Source of the DNA: Promethearchaeia archaeon
Lineage (GTDB): Archaea; Asgardarchaeota; Lokiarchaeia; Sigyniarchaeales; SOKP01
DNA length: 25,047 nt
Reading direction: 5' to 3'
Assembly (NCBI GenBank): GCA_029856295.1
Contig: JAHQWS010000260.1
Span: forward strand, 1 to 25,047
Shown here: in pieces, positions 16,477-23,499 of the stretch
How positions within the stretch are numbered: position 1 is the stretch's first letter
Layout: every line of letters starts with the position of its first letter
Notes under the pieces: model-generated
Databases searched by the model: none
Told to the model about the DNA's origin: nothing
The model's input: the letters and a program-made list of their open reading frames with translations, nothing else
Made by a program: the position numbers and the translations under genes

Positions 16477-16590
16477 TTTACTTTCACTAGTAATAGATTT
16501 AATTTTTTAGATAGTTATTTAAAATGATTGATCCAAAAAAATAATTCATTAATTTTATTTAGGTTTTCACACAATACCTAACCATAAAAA

Positions 16591-16599
16591 TTTATAAAA
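16591..16599 (+). promoter_or_regulatory. Candidate TATA box for the iron-sulfur protein gene
   Basis: TTTATAAAA is about 35 nt upstream of the ATG at 16630. At typical archaeal spacing this predicts a leader of about 10 nt or less, which fits the lack of a Shine-Dalgarno motif before this gene. Confidence 0.42.
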
Positions 16600-16629
16600 A
16601 ATTAAAAAATAGAGCTAATAGTGTTTTAA

Positions 16630-17700
16630 ATGATAGAAAATGAAGAACATAAGGAAATCTTAATCAAGATTGCTAAAAAATTGATAAGAAAACCTCAATC
16701 TATCCCTACAGACGAAAATGAAGAGCCTACGGAAACTTATGTTGAATACTTAAGTCTGATGTATGATCTCGAAATCGCCAAAATAGTTCAGCATCTTCCT
16801 GTTTATCCAGATGGTATACATATCACAAAATTCGCTAAGTTAGTTAATATTGATAAAAATGAATTAATAGAAAAGCTTGCGGAACATAAGAAAAAATATT
16901 TTGTAGTATCTATTGGAAGACAATATGCCTTACCCAATCCTTTTTTCGTGTTTGATGCTCCTTTCGTTGTAAAAGAGAATTATGAAGGCCCTGAAGCGAA
17001 AAAGTTTGCCGATTTAAGTAGAAAATTTTTCATAGAAGATAAATATTATAAAAAGTGGGAAACATCCTGGAAAGGAATACCTTATATGAGAGTCTTGACC
17101 GTGAGCGAAACTATTGAACCTGGACACGAGATATTACCTTTAGAGGAAGTGTATAGCATAATTGATAACAATAGCTCCTTTGCCGTAATTCCTTGCCCCT
17201 GTCGATTAAGAGCAGGTATAAGTGGAGTTAGGGAATGTACTGACAAATATCCAGTTGAAAATTGCATTCAATTAGGTGCTACAGCAGAAATGCTGGTTCA
17301 AGAGTTCGGTGCAAAGAAAATTTCAAAAGAAGAAACGAAAGCGATTGTGAAACAATCTGCTGAGTTAGGTCTAGTGCTTGCTACTGACAATACAGCGAAA
17401 TTTACTAATATAATTTGTTCTTGTTGTGAATGTTGTTGCGGGGTAATTAGAGGATTGACTAGATTTGATAATCCCAGGGCAATAGCGAAAGCTAATTTTA
17501 TATCTACTATTGATGAGGATTTGTGTGTTGCCTGCGGGACCTGTTTAGATAGATGTAAATTCGGCGCGATTACTGTTAATGATATTGCCCAAGTCAATCC
17601 TGATAAGTGTGTAGGTTGTGGTTTATGTGCCGTGACATGCCCAAATAATGCAATTATAATGAAAAGATTCGAAAGGGAAAGTATTCCCGGATTAAATTAA
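16630..17700 (+). CDS. Cysteine-rich iron-sulfur protein with C-terminal 2[4Fe-4S] ferredoxin domain
   Basis: This 356-residue protein has three parts. Residues 1-110 look like a helical, winged-helix-like domain (HLPVYPDGIHITKFAKLVN). Residues 185-270 contain unusual cysteines: Cys189 and Cys191 in IPCPCR, Cys203, Cys212, and then Cys263, 265, 266, 268, 269 and 270 packed in ICSCCECCCG. Residues 299-337 form a bacterial-type ferredoxin with two classic CxxCxxCxxxC clusters (Cys299/302/305/309 and Cys327/330/333/337, followed by Pro). It probably carries at least two [4Fe-4S] clusters plus one or more extra metal sites, and would transfer electrons to or from an unidentified partner. It is soluble, with no signal peptide. 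It sits convergent with the MeaB gene (25 bp between stops). The reaction is unknown; a redox role in the acyl-CoA pathway is a guess from context. Confidence 0.82.
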   Translation: MIENEEHKEILIKIAKKLIRKPQSIPTDENEEPTETYVEYLSLMYDLEIAKIVQHLPVYPDGIHITKFAKLVNIDKNELIEKLAEHKKKYFVVSIGRQYALPNPFFVFDAPFVVKENYEGPEAKKFADLSRKFFIEDKYYKKWETSWKGIPYMRVLTVSETIEPGHEILPLEEVYSIIDNNSSFAVIPCPCRLRAGISGVRECTDKYPVENCIQLGATAEMLVQEFGAKKISKEETKAIVKQSAELGLVLATDNTAKFTNIICSCCECCCGVIRGLTRFDNPRAIAKANFISTIDEDLCVACGTCLDRCKFGAITVNDIAQVNPDKCVGCGLCAVTCPNNAIIMKRFERESIPGLN

Positions 17701-17725
17701 TGAGTATAATTATTTAGGAATTATT

Positions 17726-18709
17726 TCAATCGGAATCTTTCTTTTTCATTTCGAATTTCACATTACTAAATATATCGTGAACTGCATCATAAATCTTAAA
17801 TTTACCATCCCGAATAATTGAAGCCGAAAGTTGCTCGATTTCATTCTTATTAATTAGACTTTCGAGAATGCGATCGATTCGATAATAGAGAAGTTCCCTA
17901 ATTTTATAGGCAAATCTATTTTTCTTTCTTTCTTCTATTAATTCAGATAATTCCATGTGTTCCTTATGATCTAATATATGCCCAACTAATTCATCCACGC
18001 CTTCCCCAGTGATAGAATTTGTCATTGCCACCGGGGGTCTCCAACCACTTTGAGTGGCAGAAGAATCATCAAGCATCATATCAATATGAGCAGCAACATC
18101 CTCTCCACCAAGATCTTTCTTATTAACATCGTAGACATCTCCTATTTCAATTATTCCGGCTTTCTGCATTTGAATTGCGTCGCCATAGCCTGGCACCAGA
18201 ACAACAATTACCGTGTATGCTAAATTATATACTTCAAATTCGGATTGTCCGACTCCCACAGTTTCAATTATGATAAAATCCATTCCAAAAGCTTCATATA
18301 ATAGAGTTATGTCCAGAACGGCTCTTGAGATACCACCTCTATACCCTCTCGAAGCAAGACTCCGTATAAAAACATTCGGATGAAGGGAAATCTCAGTCAT
18401 TCTTACTCTATCTCCTAAAAATGCCCCACCACTAAATGGTGAGGTGGGATCTACTGAAATAATCCCGATTTTTTTACCTTGTTCCAATAAAAGTTTGGTA
18501 ATAGATTTGGTTAAGGTACTTTTTCCCACGCCTGGAGATCCGGTTATTCCTATAATGTATGATTCATGATTAGATTCTTGAAAATTTTTGAATACTTCTG
18601 TCGCTTTCTCTGGTTCATTTTCAATTAATGTAATAAGCCTTGCTAAAGCAATTTTGTCTCCATCTTTAAATTTCTGTACTAATTGTTCAATGTCGTATTT
18701 TTTTGGCAA
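17726..18709 (-). CDS. meaB: MeaB/ArgK-family G3E GTPase, chaperone of B12-dependent mutase
   Basis: This 327-residue P-loop GTPase has the family-typical length. Walker A is GSPGVGKST (residues 57-65). The switch regions show SVDPTSPFSGGAFLGDRVRM and ETVGVGQSE (149-157), and the base-recognition NKKD is at 196-199. The C-terminal WRPPVAMTNSITGEGVDEL and helical dimerisation arm are characteristic. MeaB-type proteins bind acyl-CoA mutases, gate adenosylcobalamin loading and eject damaged cofactor. The start is TTG at 18709. It lies 193 bp downstream of the B12-binding subunit on the same strand, so it may have its own promoter (TTAATATATTAAATAG around 18737-18748). It probably serves the divergent mutase beside it and perhaps the canonical mutase as well. 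Confidence 0.94.
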   Translation of the reverse strand: MPKKYDIEQLVQKFKDGDKIALARLITLIENEPEKATEVFKNFQESNHESYIIGITGSPGVGKSTLTKSITKLLLEQGKKIGIISVDPTSPFSGGAFLGDRVRMTEISLHPNVFIRSLASRGYRGGISRAVLDITLLYEAFGMDFIIIETVGVGQSEFEVYNLAYTVIVVLVPGYGDAIQMQKAGIIEIGDVYDVNKKDLGGEDVAAHIDMMLDDSSATQSGWRPPVAMTNSITGEGVDELVGHILDHKEHMELSELIEERKKNRFAYKIRELLYYRIDRILESLINKNEIEQLSASIIRDGKFKIYDAVHDIFSNVKFEMKKKDSD

Positions 18710-18902
18710 CTAAATGAAACACCAAAATAATTCTATTTAATATATTAAGTCTAATAAATTGAGAAATATTGGATTAATTTATTAATTTTTGATTTTATTC
18801 AACTACTATATAGAAATAAATCTTAGGCATTCCATAAAAAAAATTTAAGAAATTTAAGAGATTTTTCCCTAATCTCAAATAAAAATAAGAAAAATAATTT
18901 TG

Positions 18903-19301
18903 TTATTTCGTTATTCTTTCTTTAATAAATTCTACGATATCGCTGACTAGAGAACCAGGACCATAGACATTTGCTACTCCGATTTCCTTTAATTTAGGAA
19001 AATCTTGTGCTGGGATCACTCCACCAACAATGATAAGAATATCATCTAAGACGCCTCTTTCTTTTAAAAGATCAATGACTTGTTGTGTATAAGTAAGGTG
19101 AGCTCCCGAGTGGATGCTTAAGCCTATCACATCCACATCTTCATGAATAGCAGACTCAACAATTTCTTTGATATTTTGGAACCCACCAAATATAAGTTCC
19201 ATACCCGCATCTCTTAGAGCTCGTGATACTACAATACCACCTCGCCAATGACCATCAATACCAGGTTTGGACATTAGTACTCTTATTTTTTTGTCTGGCA
19301 T
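18903..19301 (-). CDS. Acyl-CoA mutase small subunit, B12-binding domain
   Basis: This 132-residue stand-alone cobalamin-binding domain is of the methylmalonyl-CoA mutase C-terminal type. The base-off/His-on motif is intact as Asp16-Gly-His18-x-x-Gly21 (GIDGHWRGG), with His18 as the lower axial ligand. The second motif, usually SxL, reads Ser62-Ile-His64 (LSIHSGAH), and the GG of the third is Gly93-Gly94 (VGGVIP). GAGGTG lies across the end of the large-subunit gene, and the start is only 15 nt after its stop, so it is translated with the divergent mutase and should be its partner. As the only small subunit in the window it might also serve the canonical mutase at 6631-8310. Confidence 0.93.
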   Translation of the reverse strand: MPDKKIRVLMSKPGIDGHWRGGIVVSRALRDAGMELIFGGFQNIKEIVESAIHEDVDVIGLSIHSGAHLTYTQQVIDLLKERGVLDDILIIVGGVIPAQDFPKLKEIGVANVYGPGSLVSDIVEFIKERITK

Positions 19302-19316
19302 AAATTCACCTCAAAT

Positions 19317-20990
19317 CTATATTGCAAGTGGTGGTTCCCAGATACCCCAAATTTCGCGGTAAATATCACAGATCTCTCCTACAGTCGCTCCCTCCTTCGT
19401 AGCTTCCATAATTATGGGCATCACATTTTCTTCTTTTTCACACATATTGCGTAATTTGTCAAGGATATTTTCTAATTTAGCATTATCCCTTCGTGCTTTT
19501 AACTTTTTAATTCTGTCAACTTCAATTTGTATAGCTGATTCGTTTGTTCTGAACACATCCGTACAAGTATCATAGGGCTCAGGATATTTGTTCACACCTA
19601 AAAAGATTTCTTCACCTTTCTCTATTCGAGCTCGTCTTTTATGAAAAGCATCTCTCATTTCTTTATACAAAAATCCTGTAGACAGTGCTTTATCAATAGA
19701 TCCCACCTTTTCAATCTTATCTATGTATTTCATAACTCTATTTTCTACCTCATCCGTTAACCATTCGATAAAATAGGATCCTGCTAAAGGATCAACTGTA
19801 TTAGTGATTCGCGTTTCCTCAGATATTACTTGTTGGGTTCTTAAGGCAATCAAGGCAGCTTCCTCAGATGGTAGACAAATTGCTTCATCATATGAATTTG
19901 TATGCAAAGACTGACACCCTCCCAAATTTGCTTCTAATGCTTGTATTGCAGTTCTAATTATATTTACTTTAGGAGTTTGAGCAGTTAGCGAACTGCCTGC
20001 TGTCTGCACATGGAATCTGAATTCCATTGATTTAGGATCCTGAATATTATATCTATCTTTCATAAGTGTAGCCCAAATCCTCCTTGCTGCTCGATACTTG
20101 GCTATTTCTTCAAAGAAATCTTTATGCGCAGCTAAATGAAACGCCAATCTATTAACAAAATCTTCAGCTTTCCAGCCTCTTTCGACTAAATTATCAATAT
20201 GAGAACATGCACTGGCAAATACAAAAGCAAGTTCTTGTACAGCATCAATCCCCCCCTCTCTATAGTTATATCCTGTAAAATTAATTGGATGCCATTGTGG
20301 AACATTCTTCATAGGCACCGTCCATTCTATAAAATCACAAGCTAAACGTAGAAGATGATTTGGAGCAACATTCTTGTAAGGAATATATCCGACAGTCATT
20401 GTTAAAATATCATTTTGCGTAGTTCCAATTAAAGATTTTAGATCGTATCCCCGCATTTTTGCCATATTAAAGTACATCGCACAAACTGGAGCACTTGTAA
20501 ATGGTTCAACAACCAGAGCAACACTTACTTTATCAATTGGAATATCTTCTGTGAGCGCAAACAAACTATCAATGCAATAGAGAGGAACTCCGGATGTTCC
20601 AACTTCTGGGGCTCCATCTGGATTTGTAGGATCTATTCCGTTGAATGTTAACGCATCTACAGCAGCGCTAAATCCAGTTTCACCGTTCTCATATAAGAAT
20701 TTCCATCTTTTGTTGGTTTCTTCTGGGGTGCCATGGCCGCTGAATAACCTCATTGTCCAAACTCTCCCTCTGTACATTGTTGGGTAAATTCCACGAGTAT
20801 ATGGAGGAACACCTGGAAAGTTAACTTTTTCTAAAAAGTCGCCTTTTACATCTAATGGTGTATATAATCGCCTAATTGGGATATCTGAGTCAGTTACAAA
20901 CTTCACATTACGTTCTTTTGCATTTTCAAAATTCTTGTCCCAATCTTCTTTTTTTTCTCTGATTTTTTTCAAATATTCTTCATCAAACAT
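19317..20990 (-). CDS. Divergent B12-dependent acyl-CoA mutase large subunit, substrate unknown
   Basis: This 557-residue protein is homologous from end to end to methylmalonyl-CoA mutase catalytic subunits (YPTMYRGRVWTMR, TQNDIL, CQSLHTNSYDEA, VDPLAGSYFIE). The substrate pocket differs from the neighbour paralog. Tyr89 is replaced by Phe83 (MRLFSGHG). No Arg is found in residues 197-214, where the carboxylate-binding Arg207 should be (TVGYIPYKNVAPN). His244 is replaced by Asn242 (FTGYNYREGG). The TQMGYNSD pocket loop is TFNGIDPT. Isobutyryl-CoA mutase also has Phe at the first position and no Arg at the second, but it keeps the His. The enzyme probably rearranges an acyl-CoA without a free carboxylate or with a bulkier group. 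It starts an operon with its B12 subunit and then MeaB, confirming B12 use. ATG at 20990. Confidence 0.92.
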   Translation of the reverse strand: MFDEEYLKKIREKKEDWDKNFENAKERNVKFVTDSDIPIRRLYTPLDVKGDFLEKVNFPGVPPYTRGIYPTMYRGRVWTMRLFSGHGTPEETNKRWKFLYENGETGFSAAVDALTFNGIDPTNPDGAPEVGTSGVPLYCIDSLFALTEDIPIDKVSVALVVEPFTSAPVCAMYFNMAKMRGYDLKSLIGTTQNDILTMTVGYIPYKNVAPNHLLRLACDFIEWTVPMKNVPQWHPINFTGYNYREGGIDAVQELAFVFASACSHIDNLVERGWKAEDFVNRLAFHLAAHKDFFEEIAKYRAARRIWATLMKDRYNIQDPKSMEFRFHVQTAGSSLTAQTPKVNIIRTAIQALEANLGGCQSLHTNSYDEAICLPSEEAALIALRTQQVISEETRITNTVDPLAGSYFIEWLTDEVENRVMKYIDKIEKVGSIDKALSTGFLYKEMRDAFHKRRARIEKGEEIFLGVNKYPEPYDTCTDVFRTNESAIQIEVDRIKKLKARRDNAKLENILDKLRNMCEKEENVMPIIMEATKEGATVGEICDIYREIWGIWEPPLAI

Positions 20991-21029
20991 TGTATAATCA
21001 CTATAAAACTCTTGAAATTGAGTATTAGT

Positions 21030-21055
21030 TTAATTATTATAGTAATAATAATTAA
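21030..21055. repeat. Perfect 11-bp inverted repeat upstream of the divergent mutase operon
   Basis: Arms TTAATTATTAT (21030-21040) and ATAATAATTAA (21045-21055) are exactly complementary around a 4-nt loop AGTA. The repeat lies 40-65 nt upstream of the mutase ATG (20990), over the stretch where a minus-strand TATA element (CTATAATAATTAAA) would be expected. It could be a repressor site overlapping the promoter, but pure A/T composition lowers the weight. Confidence 0.45.
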
Positions 21056-21203
21056 TTCTCCAATTTAATCTTATAACAAACATATATTTTTCAGAAAATT
21101 TCAAATCGAAGTTTGTCATAGCTAACAAAATCTTAAAATTATTAAGACAGTTCTGTGTTATTAAATATAAAAACTAATTAATTACTCATTACTGAGAATT
21201 CTA

Positions 21204-21992
21204 ATGGACGAATTAAGAATTAAACGATATAAAGATAAAGTCAATTACATTATTGATAATATAAAGGATTTACCAATTGAGCCAAAAAATGAACTTGAAA
21301 AACGAGGTATATTTTATTCACTTCAGACTTCCATTGAATCGATTGTAGATTTAATAGCAATGCTTGTGAAAGATATTGGCATCCAAGTTAAAGATGATAC
21401 GACAAATATATCTGAAATTGCTAAAAAAAGAAATTTGGATTCTGAATTAGGGGAAAAATTGAAAAGGGCAAATGGCTTAAGAAATATTTTAGTACATCGT
21501 TATAATGAAATTGATGAAAAAATCATTCTAAATTCTGTTGAAAAAGTAAAGAATGTTTTATTAAAATGGTTAGATATTGTAGAGGTGGTTTTAAATGATT
21601 ATCCAAAAATGGATGAATTAGCTGATATTTTTACTCCGATTAAAGATAAATATGAAATTATCCTTTTTGGCTCAATCGTGGAGGGAGGATTCCGTGCTGA
21701 ATCTGATATTGATATCGGAGTTATTTCTCGGAACAGAAATCAGAATTACAACATAGAGCTACAAAAAAAACTTTTGGGCCAATTTCCTGTTAAATTTAAT
21801 GTGCGTGTTTTTGAATTATTCCCTATAGATATACAAATATCGGTTATTCTGAATTATGAAGTGTTATTTGGAGATCCTCTTGAAATTTCAGAATATTTCT
21901 ATGAATTTCGGAAAAAATGGGATGATTGTAAACACCGAATTTTATCAAATCAGTTTTCTAGTTATCATGAAAGGCTTTCATTATCTAAATAA
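21204..21992 (+). CDS. HEPN-MNT fusion (HepT-like RNase domain joined to MntA-like nucleotidyltransferase)
   Basis: This 262-residue protein has two domains. Residues 1-125 form a helical HEPN/HepT (DUF86-like) domain with the RX4HXY motif as Arg93, His98 and Tyr100 (RNILVHRY). Residues 140-240 form a minimal nucleotidyltransferase with GSX10DXD: Gly156-Ser157, Asp168 and Asp170 (ILFGSIVEG...SDIDIGV). In the two-gene HepT/MntA systems the HEPN protein is an RNase toxin, and MntA AMPylates the Tyr of RX4HXY to silence it. Here both lie in one chain, toxin part first, so modification in cis or between monomers is possible. It is a single gene, divergent from the mutase operon. Its role (toxin-antitoxin, antiviral or housekeeping) cannot be settled from sequence. 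Confidence 0.85.
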   Translation: MDELRIKRYKDKVNYIIDNIKDLPIEPKNELEKRGIFYSLQTSIESIVDLIAMLVKDIGIQVKDDTTNISEIAKKRNLDSELGEKLKRANGLRNILVHRYNEIDEKIILNSVEKVKNVLLKWLDIVEVVLNDYPKMDELADIFTPIKDKYEIILFGSIVEGGFRAESDIDIGVISRNRNQNYNIELQKKLLGQFPVKFNVRVFELFPIDIQISVILNYEVLFGDPLEISEYFYEFRKKWDDCKHRILSNQFSSYHERLSLSK

Positions 21993-22079
21993 ATAAATAA
22001 AATTTTATGAGCATTGTCCTCTTTTTATAAAATAATTTTATTATATCACATTGTTTTAACAAAAATAGGGTTTTTCTAA

Positions 22080-23369
22080 TTGACAGATATAGAACAAATA
22101 TTTAATGAAGTGGATAATTTAGATAGGGAAAAAATAATGGAGCTGATGCAAACTCTTGTCAGTATAGATACAACCGTTCCTCCGGGAAATTCTTATAGAG
22201 AATATGTAGACGCTGTATCTCCTTATTTTAAGGAAATCGGTTATTCTTTGGAAGAAGTAATTGTCCCCGAGAAGTATATTGAACAAATACCATTCCCATT
22301 ACAGGGGCCTCGAATTAATCTTGTTGCAACTAAGGAATTTGGGCAAGAGAAATATATAACTTTTTGTGGTCATATGGATGTGGTACCCGCGGTTGATGAG
22401 GGTACCGAGAAATGGCGATTCCCTCCCTTTGAACCTACTATGCTTAAGAGTGGAAAGATATATGGTCGGGGAGTTGCAGATAATAAAGGAGCCATGGTTT
22501 GTCTTATTTTAGCACTTCAGCTTATTGAGAAATTAAATATCAGACCTAAATACAATATTGGAGTTTTAAATTGTACAGATGAAGAGGTGGGGATTTATCC
22601 TGGAATTCGCTACTTAGCGGAGGAGGGATACATTAAAGGCACAGTTTTTTGTATGGATTTTTCAATAGATCCTATTATTTTAATGGGATCTGCTGGCAAT
22701 TTAGATGTAGAGGTTGAAACAATAGGAAGAAGCTCACACTCAGGGCTCAGTTTTCTTGGTGTTAATGCGTTAGAAGGAATGATTCCCATTTTAGTAGAAC
22801 TCATGAAATTAAAAGTAGTTGTTGAAGAGCGTCAGAGTAAAGATATTCCTGGTTTTCCTAGAATGAAAACTGCAGAAAAGCGCAATATGACACCATTACT
22901 AAATTTAGATATTATAAACGCCGGGGAAAAATCCAATATAGTACCGGATGTGTGCCGATTGGTAATTAATAGGAGAATAATTCCGGATGAGAAATATGAA
23001 GATGTGAAGCAAGAAATTATGGATGCAATCGAGAGAGGTAAGCAAAAAAGCAATGTATTGGATGTCAAATCAACATTTATTTACGATTATCCCCCCTTAA
23101 AGGTAGATATAAACGCTCCAGACATTCAAAAAATTATAAAAGTAGTAAAATTAGTGCAACAAATCCCAGAAGAAAAAATCCGAATGATGGGCATGTCGAT
23201 CACATTCGATGTAGGTTTTGTAGCCCAAATCTTAAATACTCAAGATATAATCTTAAGGGGTGTGGCAAATGCCGGCTCTAATGCGCACGGTGTTAATGAA
23301 ACAATAAAACTAAAAGATATAAAAAAGTTCGTAAAAGAAATCCTTGTTTTTCTTTGCGAAGATCTATAA
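22080..23369 (+). CDS. M20-family metallopeptidase / ArgE-DapE-like deacylase
   Basis: This 429-residue dizinc amidohydrolase of the M20 family has a full set of metal ligands: His98 and Asp100 (FCGHMDVVPA), Asp134 (GRGVADNKGAM), the general base Glu168 with ligand Glu169 (CTDEEVG), Asp193 (FCMDFS) and a C-terminal His403 (GSNAHGVNE). A lid or dimerisation domain lies between about residues 200 and 320. Family members remove acyl groups from amino acids (acetylornithine, succinyl-diaminopimelate) or split dipeptides; this one cannot be assigned further. The start is TTG at 22080; the next in-frame Met is well inside the first helix. A class V aminotransferase follows after 130 bp, consistent with an amino-acid-related role, but the gap is long for an operon. 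Confidence 0.88.
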   Translation: MTDIEQIFNEVDNLDREKIMELMQTLVSIDTTVPPGNSYREYVDAVSPYFKEIGYSLEEVIVPEKYIEQIPFPLQGPRINLVATKEFGQEKYITFCGHMDVVPAVDEGTEKWRFPPFEPTMLKSGKIYGRGVADNKGAMVCLILALQLIEKLNIRPKYNIGVLNCTDEEVGIYPGIRYLAEEGYIKGTVFCMDFSIDPIILMGSAGNLDVEVETIGRSSHSGLSFLGVNALEGMIPILVELMKLKVVVEERQSKDIPGFPRMKTAEKRNMTPLLNLDIINAGEKSNIVPDVCRLVINRRIIPDEKYEDVKQEIMDAIERGKQKSNVLDVKSTFIYDYPPLKVDINAPDIQKIIKVVKLVQQIPEEKIRMMGMSITFDVGFVAQILNTQDIILRGVANAGSNAHGVNETIKLKDIKKFVKEILVFLCEDL

Positions 23370-23499
23370 ATTTAGGAACTAGCCGGTCTTTCAGCCATTA
23401 AAAATAACAGGTAAAAGATAAATAGAATTTATTTAGAAATGGAAAACTATAATAATAAAAATTAAAAACTAATAGTATTGCATAAAAAAGGTAATTCAA

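Noticed and set aside
17298..17597. Open frame of 99 codons antisense to the iron-sulfur protein
   Set aside because: Fully inside a clear gene with diagnostic cysteine motifs; no domain of its own.
19317..20990. Annotation as a second ordinary methylmalonyl-CoA mutase
   Set aside because: Tyr89, Arg207 and His244 equivalents are all changed, so the substrate assignment would be unsafe.
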